A DNA stretch of 54,406 nt from Flammeovirgaceae bacterium (GTDB lineage Bacteria; Bacteroidota; Bacteroidia; Cytophagales; Cyclobacteriaceae). The translations under genes and the position numbers were made by a program. The stretch covers positions 1 through 54,406 of the forward strand of contig JAJTGY010000025.1 of NCBI GenBank assembly GCA_021298015.1, written 5' to 3'. This document shows, in pieces, positions 39,236 to 47,988 of the stretch (the first letter of the stretch is position 1; each line of letters starts with the position of its first letter). The notes beneath the pieces are model-generated. The model saw only the letters and a list, made by a program, of their open reading frames with translations, was not told the DNA's origin and made no database searches.

Positions 39236-39243
39236 CGAAATTA
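39236..39243 (-). promoter_or_regulatory. -7 box TAATTTCG for pdxJ
   Basis: Minus strand reads TAATTTCG (one mismatch to TAnnTTTG), 25 bases before the pdxJ ATG. It points toward the opposing box, so both polymerases would cover the same DNA. Confidence 0.5.
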
Positions 39244-39253
39244 AAGGAAAACC

Positions 39254-39706
39254 ATGAGCTTAAAGACTACGATCGATAGCGATATCAAAAAGGCCATGCT
39301 GGCCAAAAATAAAGAGGAGTTAGATGCCCTGCGCAGCATCAAGTCCATGATCTTACTGGCCGAAACGGAGAAGGGCGCAGCAACAGAGCTAACCCCTGAG
39401 GCGGAAAACAAACTGCTGATGAAGGCCGCCAAGCAGCGCAAAGAGTCGGCTGAGATATTTCAGAAAGAGGGACGAACCGATCTGGCGCAGAAAGAGCAAT
39501 TTCAGTTGGATATCATCAGCCGCTATTTGCCCAAGCAATTGACCGAAGCCGAGATTGTTGAGGCGGTTAAGAAAGTGATCGCCCAGGTAGGCGCTACAGG
39601 CCCTCAAGACATGGGCAAGGTAATGGGCGCGGCCACCAAAGCGCTGGCGGCTCAGGCCGATGGCAAAGTGATTTCCGAATGGGTGAAAAAACTGCTCAAC
39701 CCTTGA
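39254..39706 (+). CDS. GatB/YqeY domain protein
   Basis: 150 aa. It contains the helical YqeY domain: MSLKTTIDSDIKKAMLAKNKEELDALRSIKS, then EFQKEGRTDLA-like and ISRYLPKQLTEAEI segments, and GPQDMGKVMGAATKALAAQADGKVISE near the end. The domain resembles the tRNA-binding tail of the GatB amidotransferase subunit; free-standing proteins have an unknown role, perhaps aminoacyl-tRNA handling. Complete. The last bases overlap the probable TTG start of the CvpA gene. Confidence 0.93.
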   Translation: MSLKTTIDSDIKKAMLAKNKEELDALRSIKSMILLAETEKGAATELTPEAENKLLMKAAKQRKESAEIFQKEGRTDLAQKEQFQLDIISRYLPKQLTEAEIVEAVKKVIAQVGATGPQDMGKVMGAATKALAAQADGKVISEWVKKLLNP

Positions 39707-40218
39707 GTTACGCTGACATTGCCCTGCTGATCGTACTGGCATTGGGTGCCTTTTTCGGCTATCGCAAGGGGTTTTTGATGGAGTTGTTCTACCTGCTGGC
39801 CCTTTTGCTGGGCGTGTGGTTGGGTTTTAAGTTGATGGCCGTGGCCATGGAATATCTGGCGCGCGAGTTTAATGCCGACCGCGTGTACCTGCCGTACATT
39901 GCCTTTTTCACCGTTTTTCTGATTGTGGTGATTGTGGTGGTGGTGGTGGGCCGCTGGGTGAGCGACCGGGTAGACAAAACCTTTTTAGGACGGGTAGATG
40001 AAATAGCCGGTGCCTTACTCGGCCTGTTCAAGTATGCCTTTTGTATCAGCATTGTGTTATGGCTCATGCGCGCAGTAAGTCTGGAATTGCCCCAGCGCTG
40101 GACGGTCGGCTCCTGGCTGTATCCGCAGGTTGTTGATTTTGCGCCTCAAGTAACCAATTGGTTTGCTTCATTTTTGCCGTTCCTCAAAGAAGTTTTTCAC
40201 GATTTCAAAAATGGCTGA
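39703..40218 (+). CDS. CvpA-family membrane protein
   Basis: 171 aa from TTG 39703, whose T-T-G-A overlaps the previous stop. A GTG at 39679 also fits but would overlap more. Four hydrophobic segments: about 5-20 (ADIALLIVLALGAFFGYRKG), 25-45, 65-84 (YIAFFTVFLIVVIVVVVVG) and 100-120. The GxxxGYRKGF pattern near 14-23 is typical of CvpA/colicin V production proteins, which in other bacteria affect purine-related or envelope-stress phenotypes. The biochemical role is unknown. A hairpin (tggcc/ggcca, 40220-40236) follows directly after the stop. Confidence 0.9.
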   Translation: MSYADIALLIVLALGAFFGYRKGFLMELFYLLALLLGVWLGFKLMAVAMEYLAREFNADRVYLPYIAFFTVFLIVVIVVVVVGRWVSDRVDKTFLGRVDEIAGALLGLFKYAFCISIVLWLMRAVSLELPQRWTVGSWLYPQVVDFAPQVTNWFASFLPFLKEVFHDFKNG

Positions 40219-40219
40219 T

Positions 40220-40250
40220 TGGCCAAATGCCGGCCAGCGTTCATTTTATT
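40220..40250 (+). terminator. Weak terminator-like hairpin after the CvpA gene
   Basis: tggcc (40220-40224) pairs with ggcca (40232-40236) around 7 nt, followed by a T-rich run. The stem is short, so confidence is low. Confidence 0.3.
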
Positions 40251-40303
40251 AATTTTTCCGCTTTCGCTGATTTTTCAGTTATTTATCCCCAAATCGGGCC
40301 GGT

Positions 40304-41056
40304 ATGGCGCTAAACGTAAAGGAAAAAGAAGGGTTTAAGTACGTTGACGAAGGCACCGGCCAGGTGCTGATGTTGCTGCACGGACTCTTTGGTGCCCTGA
40401 GCAACTGGGAAGGTGTTGTCAATCGTTTCCAGGCCAAGTACCGGGTGGTGATTCCCATGCTGCCGATCTACGAAATGCCCATCAAAGAGGCAGGCCTGGA
40501 GGGATTGCGCCAGTTCACTGAGCAGTTTGTGAGTGCCATGAAGTTGGGCAACATGATCATCATGGGTAACTCGCTCGGTGGCCATGTGGGTTTACTCTAC
40601 ACGCTGAGCAATCCGGAAAAAGTTTGGAAGCTTATTCTCACCGGCAGCTCAGGTCTTTTTGAGAACACCATGGGAGGATCGTATCCCCGCAGGGGAAGTT
40701 ACGATTATATACAGGAACGCGTGGCCTATACATTCTACGATCCTAAGGTGGCCAGCAAAGAGCTCGTTGACGAAGTATTTGAAACAACCAAAAGCATTCC
40801 GAAATGCATGCGCATTGTGGCCATTGCGAAATCCGCGCAGCGCAATAATCTGGCATTAGAATTGCCGAACATTAAATTGCCCACGCTGCTGGTGTGGGGT
40901 TTGAATGATACGATCACTCCGCCCATGGTAGCTCATGAGTTCAACCGACTGATCCCGAATTCCGAGTTGCGGTTTATCGACAAATGTTGTCATGCGCCCA
41001 TGATGGAGCACCCCGCGAAGTTCAATGAACTGGTAGACGAGTTTTTATCTGCATAA
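40304..41056 (+). CDS. Alpha/beta hydrolase
   Basis: 250 aa. Nucleophile elbow GNSLGG (Ser90), acid Asp202 (GLNDTITP), base His230 (CCHAPMMEHP); oxyanion segment LLHGLFGA near residues 24-31. No signal peptide, so cytoplasmic. The likely reaction is ester hydrolysis of a small substrate, not identifiable. It opens the run of genes to bamA. The next gene (CBS protein) starts one base after its stop, so they are tightly coupled. Confidence 0.93.
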   Translation: MALNVKEKEGFKYVDEGTGQVLMLLHGLFGALSNWEGVVNRFQAKYRVVIPMLPIYEMPIKEAGLEGLRQFTEQFVSAMKLGNMIIMGNSLGGHVGLLYTLSNPEKVWKLILTGSSGLFENTMGGSYPRRGSYDYIQERVAYTFYDPKVASKELVDEVFETTKSIPKCMRIVAIAKSAQRNNLALELPNIKLPTLLVWGLNDTITPPMVAHEFNRLIPNSELRFIDKCCHAPMMEHPAKFNELVDEFLSA

Positions 41057-41057
41057 C

Positions 41058-41723
41058 GTGGTTGCCGCAGAACTTATCAACTATATGATTCCGCCCCTTA
41101 AGGTGACGGACGATGCCCACAAGGCGGTTGTGTGGATCGAAGAATTTCGCTGTAATCATTTGCCCGTAGTAGAAAATGGTAAGTTACGGGGCTTTATTTC
41201 GGAAGAGGCTATTCTGGAGTCGAACGAGATTGACAAACGACTGGGGGACTTTCGCCTCGAAGGTGAGGATTGCTTCGTCTCCCTTGACTCACACTTTTAC
41301 GATATTCTAAAAGTAGCGGGCGACAATAAGCTTGGTATTGTAGCTGTACTGGATGAGGACAACCATTACGCAGGTGTGATAACGGTGCAAGACATTATGA
41401 CCTCCTTTGCGCAATCGGCTGCGGTGCAAATGCAGGGCAGCATTCTGGTGCTGTCGATGGACCTGATTGATTATTCCCTTGCTGAGATTTGCCGATACAT
41501 CGAAGAGAATAACGCCAAAGTGTTGAGCAGCATGCTCGCGGAAGACCCCATGGACAAGGGCAAGATCAAGCTGACATTGAAAATCAATCAGGATGATTTA
41601 TCGCGTATCGTGGCCACGCTTGAGCGTTTTGGTTACCGGGTCATTGCCCGCTACCGGGAAACTAAACGCGAAGACGAAGGGAAAGAACGCATTGACTTGC
41701 TCATGCGTTACCTGAATATCTAA
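41058..41723 (+). CDS. CBS-domain protein with ACT-like tail
   Basis: 221 aa, start GTG at 41058 one base after the hydrolase stop. Two CBS motifs (HLPVVENGKLRGFISEEAIL near 36-55, GIVAVLDEDNHYAGVITVQDIM near 93-114) form one adenosyl-ligand-binding pair. The C-terminal part (about 125-221; ILVLSMDLIDYSLAEICRYIEEN, IARYRE) resembles an ACT domain. Likely a small-molecule sensor; the partner is unknown. It is conserved next to nadK and pdxJ in Bacteroidota, from memory. Confidence 0.9.
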   Translation: MVAAELINYMIPPLKVTDDAHKAVVWIEEFRCNHLPVVENGKLRGFISEEAILESNEIDKRLGDFRLEGEDCFVSLDSHFYDILKVAGDNKLGIVAVLDEDNHYAGVITVQDIMTSFAQSAAVQMQGSILVLSMDLIDYSLAEICRYIEENNAKVLSSMLAEDPMDKGKIKLTLKINQDDLSRIVATLERFGYRVIARYRETKREDEGKERIDLLMRYLNI

Positions 41724-41734
41724 ACCCTTTTGCT

Positions 41735-41742
41735 TACCTTCG
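41735..41742 (+). promoter_or_regulatory. -7 box candidate (TACCTTCG) for nadK
   Basis: TACCTTCG ends 4 bases before the nadK ATG, so a transcript from it would be nearly leaderless. Confidence 0.35.
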
Positions 41743-41745
41743 CTC

Positions 41746-42621
41746 ATGCGCTTTGGTATTCACGGCCGCGACTTCCAGCAAAAATCAAATCGATTCATCG
41801 AACGCCTGGTCGATTACCTCCACCGGAGTCGTGTTGAGATTTGGGTTTCGGACAAGTTTCTAAAGCAAGTGAAGTCTCCCCGAATTCAATCGGCCAAGCT
41901 CAAGTCGTTTTCGCTGGGCCAAAGCCTGAAGGGCCTCGATTTTTTTCTTTCCCTTGGCGGTGATGGCACCTTACTCGAATCGGTTACCTATGTCAACAAG
42001 GCCGAGGTTCCAATCCTTGGCATCAACACCGGCCGGCTCGGATTTTTGGCGACCACGAGCCGTGAAGATTCCGAGAAAGCGATTGCGCACCTTTTAAATG
42101 GAAATTTTTCCATCGATTCTCGAACCCTACTGAAGTTGACCGCAATACCCCGGCTATTTGGCGGACTTAGCTTTGCGTTGAATGACTTTACGATCATGAA
42201 AAAGGACACCTCATCCATGATTACCGTTCATGTTTATGTGGATGGTGAGTTGCTCAATTCGTATTGGTCAGATGGTATAATTGTATCGACCCCTACCGGC
42301 TCAACAGGATATTCCCTCAGTTGCGGGGGTCCGCTCGTTTACCCGCGGTCTGAAAGCCTGATCATTACGGCTGTGAGCCCGCACAACCTGGGTACGCGCC
42401 CAATTGTAATATCAGATGATGCGGAGATCACATTTCAGGTCGAAGGGCGCAGTAAAAAGTATCTGGTATCGCTTGACTCGCGCTTCGAAACTATCGATGA
42501 AACCGTCAAACTTAAAGTTACCCGCGAGCGATTTAAGGTCAAGTTGGTCCAAACACCAGGCCAGCACTATTTCAAGACCCTTCGTCAGAAGCTTAACTGG
42601 GGACTCGACCTTCGAAACTAA
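41746..42621 (+). CDS. nadK: NAD kinase
   Basis: 291 aa. Phosphorylates NAD to NADP using ATP or polyphosphate. GGDGT (71-75, with Asp73) is the catalytic motif; GINTGRLGFL and SPTGSTGYSLSCGGP are the NAD-binding segments, and PHNLGTRPIVI the C-terminal conserved part. Complete and of usual length. It sits 22 bp after the CBS gene and 85 bp before the first DUF6089 gene. Confidence 0.97.
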   Translation: MRFGIHGRDFQQKSNRFIERLVDYLHRSRVEIWVSDKFLKQVKSPRIQSAKLKSFSLGQSLKGLDFFLSLGGDGTLLESVTYVNKAEVPILGINTGRLGFLATTSREDSEKAIAHLLNGNFSIDSRTLLKLTAIPRLFGGLSFALNDFTIMKKDTSSMITVHVYVDGELLNSYWSDGIIVSTPTGSTGYSLSCGGPLVYPRSESLIITAVSPHNLGTRPIVISDDAEITFQVEGRSKKYLVSLDSRFETIDETVKLKVTRERFKVKLVQTPGQHYFKTLRQKLNWGLDLRN

Positions 42622-42675
42622 CAGCTATTAGGCCATTTTTCACACCCATCCGCACGTAGATGTCAGGTTTATTTT

Positions 42676-42683
42676 TAGTTTTG
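42676..42683 (+). promoter_or_regulatory. -7 box (TAGTTTTG) for the first DUF6089 gene
   Basis: TAGTTTTG is an exact TAnnTTTG match, 23 bases before the ATG at 42707. Confidence 0.5.
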
Positions 42684-42706
42684 TACTTCCCAAATACTTT
42701 CTGACC

Positions 42707-43762
42707 ATGAGAAGGTTATTTTTTGTTTTGGTGGCCCTCTTTTGGGTCGGTCTCGCGGGCGAGTCTATAGCTCAATTTAATCGCAAGGCGATCAAAAAGG
42801 GAAATGCCAAGATTGCCAGTTTCCGCGGAAGTAAATCGAGTTTCAAACCGAGGGTTTACAATTCGATCGGCTTTTCAGTTAGTGCGCTCAATTATTACGG
42901 TGACCTCGCGCCCACGCCTAGACGCCTGAGTACCGATATCTCCTTTACGCGGCCGGGTTTCGCGGTTTCCTTCACGCACCGTTTTGGCCCGCGCTATTCC
43001 GTAATAAGTCAATTCATGTTTGGTACTTTGAGAGGATCCGATTCGGAGTCCGCAAAGCCCGATGACCTCGATAACGGCATTTATCGCTACCAGCGCAACC
43101 TCAGTTTCCGCAACCAAATCAAAGAGCTTTCGGTAGTGGCCGTATTTGATTTATTCGAAAACACCGGAACCTACATGAGCCGTGTGCGGTGGACGCCTTA
43201 CGTATTCCTGGGCGTGGCTGGATTTTTGAACAACCCACAGGGCAAGGCACCCGAGCGCGACCTCAGGGGTAACCCACTACCGGAGGCTGGTCAATGGGTT
43301 AATCTACGCAAACTAGGCACCGAAGGTCAGAATGCCGATCTACCCACAACGGCAGCCAATCACGGTATAAAACCGTATAAAGCGGTTCAAGTAGCTATAC
43401 CATTTGGCATTGGCGCTCGTTTTAAAGTCAATGAAGTATTTGATATTGCAGCCGACCTGTCCTTTCGTTACACCTTTACGGACTACCTGGATGATGTCAG
43501 TCGCAATTTTGTTGATGTTACCGAGTTGGATTCCGAATTGGCCCGCGCTATGTCGTACCGATCCAGCGAGTTGCCCGAGGTGCAACAAAAGATTGCGCAA
43601 GGCAATGCGATTTCGTATGGTGGCTACACGGTTTTGCCGGGTTACGGCCACGAGCATCCCGATAGTGGTCGCGGAAATAAAAATGACCGCGATATCTACA
43701 TGGTTACTTCGGTGCGGCTTACCTACATCTTGGGTAATATGCACCGGGCTAAATTCAGATAA
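42707..43762 (+). CDS. DUF6089-family outer-membrane protein
   Basis: 351 aa. Signal peptide about 1-22 (ending ESIAQ). The rest is beta-rich, with SIGFSVSALNYYGDLAP (about 52-68), a WTPYVFLGVAGFL strand and KAVQVAIPFGIGARFKVNE, ending TSVRLTYILGN. The pattern matches the DUF6089 barrel-type proteins found before uppS/bamA in Bacteroidota. No enzymatic motif. Its role is unknown but its constant location suggests outer-membrane assembly. The next gene, at 43781, encodes a shorter homolog. Confidence 0.88.
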   Translation: MRRLFFVLVALFWVGLAGESIAQFNRKAIKKGNAKIASFRGSKSSFKPRVYNSIGFSVSALNYYGDLAPTPRRLSTDISFTRPGFAVSFTHRFGPRYSVISQFMFGTLRGSDSESAKPDDLDNGIYRYQRNLSFRNQIKELSVVAVFDLFENTGTYMSRVRWTPYVFLGVAGFLNNPQGKAPERDLRGNPLPEAGQWVNLRKLGTEGQNADLPTTAANHGIKPYKAVQVAIPFGIGARFKVNEVFDIAADLSFRYTFTDYLDDVSRNFVDVTELDSELARAMSYRSSELPEVQQKIAQGNAISYGGYTVLPGYGHEHPDSGRGNKNDRDIYMVTSVRLTYILGNMHRAKFR

Positions 43763-43780
43763 CCAACTGATCCTCGCCAA

Positions 43781-44482
43781 ATGAAAAGGTTTCATCCGAT
43801 CAGCCTGGCGGTGGTGGTTTGGGTCGGGTGGACCTCAGCCTCCGGTCAGCTTTCTGTGCAGCGAGCCGAGATTGGTGGTGGCGTGGGAATGTTCAACTAC
43901 ACCGGTGATCTTGCCCGGTCGTATAACCTCCGGTTTAGCAAGCCCGCAGCTACGGTGTTTTACAAATCCAATATCAGCAACGTGGTCAGCTTCCGGTCAA
44001 CGCTCACCGCGGGTAGGCTTGGGGCATCCGATATCACAGATCCATTAGATGCTTTTGCGGCCCAACGCGCAGCTTCGTTCGATATATTTCTCATGGAAGT
44101 GGGCGCTGGATTTGAATACCACTTTCTAAACTGGCGTGATAATGTTCGGAGGTTGAGGTTTACCCCTTATTTATTTGCCGGAGCTGCGCTGTTTGGTATT
44201 TCGGGCGTTCCCAACAAAACGGGCGAATACAGCAACGTTCAATTGGCTATTCCTTTTGGCGGTGGCATGAAATACATTTTAAATCCCCGGTATTACCTCT
44301 CGTTTGAGTTTGGTATCCGAAAGACCTTTTTCGACTATCTGGACAATGTTTCCGATGGGGATGTCACGGTAAAAAACTATCAATACGGCAACCGGTTTGA
44401 TTACGACAACTACTTCTATACCGGTTTTTCCATAACCTATACGTTTTACGAAATCCCCTGCCCCTCCAGCCCTTACAGGTAA
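43781..44482 (+). CDS. DUF6089-family outer-membrane protein, shorter paralog
   Basis: 233 aa. Signal peptide about 1-22. It has the same strand pattern as the preceding protein (EIGGGVGMFNYTGDLA, FTPYLFAGAALFGI, NVQLAIPFGGGMKYILNPRYYLSFEFGIRKTFFDYLDNVS), ending in an F-rich stretch. It starts 18 bp after the first DUF6089 stop and precedes uppS. It lacks the longer insert of its neighbour (about residues 185-215 there). The pair probably arose by duplication. Confidence 0.88.
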   Translation: MKRFHPISLAVVVWVGWTSASGQLSVQRAEIGGGVGMFNYTGDLARSYNLRFSKPAATVFYKSNISNVVSFRSTLTAGRLGASDITDPLDAFAAQRAASFDIFLMEVGAGFEYHFLNWRDNVRRLRFTPYLFAGAALFGISGVPNKTGEYSNVQLAIPFGGGMKYILNPRYYLSFEFGIRKTFFDYLDNVSDGDVTVKNYQYGNRFDYDNYFYTGFSITYTFYEIPCPSSPYR

Positions 44483-44517
44483 GAATTGGGCAGTTCACAT
44501 AATCCTCAAAAAAAGGC

Positions 44518-44525
44518 TAATTTTG
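44518..44525 (+). promoter_or_regulatory. -7 box (TAATTTTG) for uppS
   Basis: TAATTTTG, exact TAnnTTTG match, 7 bases before the GTG start at 44533. It may be a second promoter for the uppS-bamA-ompH run. Confidence 0.5.
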
Positions 44526-44532
44526 CCAGCTT

Positions 44533-45276
44533 GTGAGTTCATTTAAGGAAAATATTGACCCCAATAAGATGCCGCGCCACCTGGCCGTAATTATGGATGG
44601 CAACGGGCGGTGGGCCCGGCACAAGGGGGCTGCGCGAATATTTGGTCATCGCAATGCCATTCAGGCGGTAAAGGATGTAACTGAAGGGTGCGGTGAATTA
44701 GGGATTAAATACCTCACGTTATACGCCTTTAGTACCGAGAACTGGAGCCGACCGAAAGACGAGGTGAATGGTTTGATGGAATTGTTGGTCAACACGCTTC
44801 AAAAGGAGATCAAGACGCTGCTGGATAACGATGTGAAGTTGGTGACTATTGGCGATATCAATCATTTGCCGGTTGACTGTCAGCGAAACCTGGCCTCAGC
44901 CAAGGAGGCAACTAAAAATAATACTGGGCTTCGCATGATTTTGGCCCTCAGCTACAGCGGGCGATGGGAGCTGGTGCAAGCCATGCGCAAGATGGCATTA
45001 CAAGTACAACAAGGTAAACTCAGCCCGGACGATATTGACGAGAAGAAAATCAGCGATTTGCTGGAAACAGCCGGCATACCCGACCCCGAATTATTGATAC
45101 GCACCAGTGGCGAAATGCGCGTGAGTAACTTCCTGCTGTGGCAAATCGCCTACACCGAATTGTACATCACACATAAACTTTGGCCAGACTTCCGTAAGGA
45201 AGATTTGTACGAGGCCATTTGGGCCTATCAGCAGCGCGAACGAAGATTTGGAAATGTTTTAGACCCCGCAGTATGA
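44533..45276 (+). CDS. uppS: Isoprenyl transferase (undecaprenyl diphosphate synthase type)
   Basis: 247 aa. It makes the C55 lipid carrier for peptidoglycan and glycans from FPP and IPP. VIMDGNGRWA (catalytic Asp22 and pyrophosphate site), HKGAARIFGHR, LYAFSTENWSRP and RTSGEMRVSNFLLWQ are the conserved cis-prenyltransferase segments. Start GTG at 44533. Its stop overlaps the bamA ATG in ATGA. The product supplies the lipid for the GT2/GT-C glycan genes at 11976-15218 as well as cell-wall synthesis. Confidence 0.96.
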   Translation: MSSFKENIDPNKMPRHLAVIMDGNGRWARHKGAARIFGHRNAIQAVKDVTEGCGELGIKYLTLYAFSTENWSRPKDEVNGLMELLVNTLQKEIKTLLDNDVKLVTIGDINHLPVDCQRNLASAKEATKNNTGLRMILALSYSGRWELVQAMRKMALQVQQGKLSPDDIDEKKISDLLETAGIPDPELLIRTSGEMRVSNFLLWQIAYTELYITHKLWPDFRKEDLYEAIWAYQQRERRFGNVLDPAV

Positions 45277-47984
45277 GGCGTGTGATTTTGATTTTGGCGG
45301 TTTTTACTCTGACGTGGGGTTCTGCTGATGCACAGTTTCGCAGACGCACCAGCCCGTCTTCTTCGGCTCCATCCTCGGTGGAGGAGCAAACGACCAATTA
45401 TGCCAATCCGGTTGAGTATACCATCGGGGGAATTGAGGTAACGGGGCTTAATGTTCTCGACAAGAATGCTATCGTTTCTCTTACCGGTTTGCGTGTGGGA
45501 GATAAAATTCGAATACCAGGTGATGCTACAGCCAATGCGCTGCGCAAGCTCTGGAAAATGGGTTTGGTGGGAGATGCTGCACTCGTAATCGATCGATTAG
45601 AGGGAGATCAGGTTTTTCTCCAATTGAAGTTGGCCGAGCGACCCCGGTTGTCGGGTTTTTACTTCACCGGCATTTCGAAAGGGAAGCAATCGTCTCTCAA
45701 GGAAGACATCAACCTCATTCGTGGCAAGATTGTGAACGATGCCATGATTCGGAATACCGAGTTATCGGTTAAGAAGTTTTTTTTGAAAAAGGGTTTTCTC
45801 AACACTCAGGTTAAAATCTATCAAGAGATAGACACCATCAGTCGCGGTAATGTTCGGCTGCGCATTGATGTTAATCCGATGTCAAAAGTGAAGATTAACC
45901 GCGTTTGGATTGAGGGAAATAAAGAAGTGAGCGACAGCAAATTGAAATCTCAACTAAAGAAGACAAAGGAGCACCCGCGTTTTGCTCTTCATCGTGCCCT
46001 GCTTAACGGGGCCCTCCATTTCAAGCCCCGGTATGTCCGCGAGTTTTTCGACTCAACACGTCAAACCAATTGGCAGGAGGTAAAGCAGTTTTTAGGGCAA
46101 TATGTGAAGCTCAATGTATTCGCTTCATCCAAATTTATACGGGCTGATTTTGATGAGGACAAGCAAAAATTGATTTCCTATTATAATTCACTGGGCTATC
46201 GCGATGCGGACGTGCTATTCGATACACTGTACAATGTGGACGATTCGCACATCGATGTGGTCATGCAGGTTAACGAAGGACGCAAATACTACTTCCGCAA
46301 TATTACCTGGACGGGCAATTACATTCACAGCACCGCCACGCTCAACAAGATTCTGGATATTCAGAAAGGCGATGTCTACAACCGGGATTTGTTAGACAAG
46401 AAGACCTCGTTTAATCCAAAAGGGGCTGACATCAGCGGCTTGTATATGGATGATGGGTATCTCTTTTTCCGAGTTACACCCTTCGAAATTGCTGTAGAGC
46501 GCGACTCCATTGATATTGAGATGCGCATCTTTGAAGGCGACCAGGCTACGATCGACAAAGTGATTATCTCCGGTAATGATCGCACGAGCGACCATGTGAT
46601 CAGAAGAGAGTTGAGCACGATCCCGGGCCAGAAGTTCAGACGCTCCGATATCATTCGCACGCAACAAATGTTGTCGTCCATGGGTTATTTCAATCCACAA
46701 AAAATCGGGCAGGACATTCGGCCGAATCCGGCAAACGGAACGGTTGATATTGAATGGAAGTTAGAAGAACAATCCAACGATCAGATTCAGCTCTCGGGTG
46801 GCTGGGGAGGTGCATTTGGCTTTGTGGGTACCGTTGGTGTTACGTTCAACAACTTCTCCATGCGCAAGGTGCCTTACCTGAAACAATGGCGTCCTCTTCC
46901 GGTGGGCGATGGTCAGCGATTGTCCGTCCAGGTTCAGGCAAATGGCCGGTCATTTCAAAGCTACAGCATATCCTTTACGGAGCCTTGGCTGGGCGGGCAT
47001 AAACCCAATTCGCTCACGGTGAGCCTTAACCACTCGATTTCACGTTTTGCCAATCAGAACTTTGAGTTCACCAGCGACCGGCAGTTGAGAAACTATGGGG
47101 TCACTGTTGGTCTCGGCAGACGACTGGAATGGCCTGACAATTATTTCAGTCTGAATAACTCACTGTCATATTTGATTTATGACTACGCGAACTATTTCAA
47201 TACACCCTCGTTGCCGCGGGTGGGGGTTACCAACAGTTTAATGTTCAACACCACGCTCGCACGAAACAGCATCGATAATCCCATGTACCCGTCATCGGGT
47301 TCACAGATTTCCCTAAGCCTGAGCTTGACGCCTCCGTGGTCGTTGTGGCAAAGTGACGAGGAGTTACAGGATATTAATACCCGCTACAAGTGGATCGAAA
47401 TGCACAAGTGGATGTTTGATGCCCGGTTCTATATCAAACTGGCAGGTAGTTCGAAGCCAGAAGGGCGAAGCCTTGTACTTGAAACACGAGCTCACATGGG
47501 TTTTGTCGGTCAATACAATCCCGCTGTCGGGTATGGTCCCTTCGAGCGTTTTGTAATGGGTGGAGCCGGTCTGGCCGGTGGGTTTAACTCGTTTGTATTG
47601 GGCCAGGAAATCATCGGTTTGCGCGGGTATGAAGATAACCAGGTGACGCCACCGCTCTATGCTAACCGCGGTCAACCCTCAACTGAGATAGAGGGTGGTA
47701 TTGTGTACAATAAGTACAGCATGGAGCTGCGCTACCCGGTAACAACCAGCCAGGCAGCTACGATCTACACATTCTTGTTTACCGAAGGCGGAAATAACTG
47801 GAACAATTATCAGGAGTTTAATCCGTTTAAACTTTACCGCTCGGCCGGGGCCGGGGTGCGTATTTTCATGCCAGCTTTCGGTTTGATCGGGTTGAATTGG
47901 GCCCATGGATTTGATACGCTGCCAAACTCCTTCCAAAAGAGCGGTACGCAGTTCCACTTCACCATCGGTCAGCAAATTCGTTAG
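45273..47984 (+). CDS. bamA: Outer-membrane assembly factor BamA
   Basis: 903 aa from ATG 45273 (the earlier frame start at 45219 is inside uppS). Signal peptide about 1-21, then five POTRA domains (about 48-510; typical strands such as GGIEVTGLNVLDKNAIVSLTGL and KVIISGNDRTSDHVIRREL), and a 16-strand barrel (about 540-903) with the VRGF-like loop reading IGLRGYEDN. It inserts beta-barrel proteins into the outer membrane. The C-terminus is QQIR rather than the usual aromatic. It overlaps uppS by 4 bp and is followed by two ompH genes, which supply periplasmic chaperones. Confidence 0.95.
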   Translation: MRRVILILAVFTLTWGSADAQFRRRTSPSSSAPSSVEEQTTNYANPVEYTIGGIEVTGLNVLDKNAIVSLTGLRVGDKIRIPGDATANALRKLWKMGLVGDAALVIDRLEGDQVFLQLKLAERPRLSGFYFTGISKGKQSSLKEDINLIRGKIVNDAMIRNTELSVKKFFLKKGFLNTQVKIYQEIDTISRGNVRLRIDVNPMSKVKINRVWIEGNKEVSDSKLKSQLKKTKEHPRFALHRALLNGALHFKPRYVREFFDSTRQTNWQEVKQFLGQYVKLNVFASSKFIRADFDEDKQKLISYYNSLGYRDADVLFDTLYNVDDSHIDVVMQVNEGRKYYFRNITWTGNYIHSTATLNKILDIQKGDVYNRDLLDKKTSFNPKGADISGLYMDDGYLFFRVTPFEIAVERDSIDIEMRIFEGDQATIDKVIISGNDRTSDHVIRRELSTIPGQKFRRSDIIRTQQMLSSMGYFNPQKIGQDIRPNPANGTVDIEWKLEEQSNDQIQLSGGWGGAFGFVGTVGVTFNNFSMRKVPYLKQWRPLPVGDGQRLSVQVQANGRSFQSYSISFTEPWLGGHKPNSLTVSLNHSISRFANQNFEFTSDRQLRNYGVTVGLGRRLEWPDNYFSLNNSLSYLIYDYANYFNTPSLPRVGVTNSLMFNTTLARNSIDNPMYPSSGSQISLSLSLTPPWSLWQSDEELQDINTRYKWIEMHKWMFDARFYIKLAGSSKPEGRSLVLETRAHMGFVGQYNPAVGYGPFERFVMGGAGLAGGFNSFVLGQEIIGLRGYEDNQVTPPLYANRGQPSTEIEGGIVYNKYSMELRYPVTTSQAATIYTFLFTEGGNNWNNYQEFNPFKLYRSAGAGVRIFMPAFGLIGLNWAHGFDTLPNSFQKSGTQFHFTIGQQIR

Positions 47985-47988
47985 GAAA

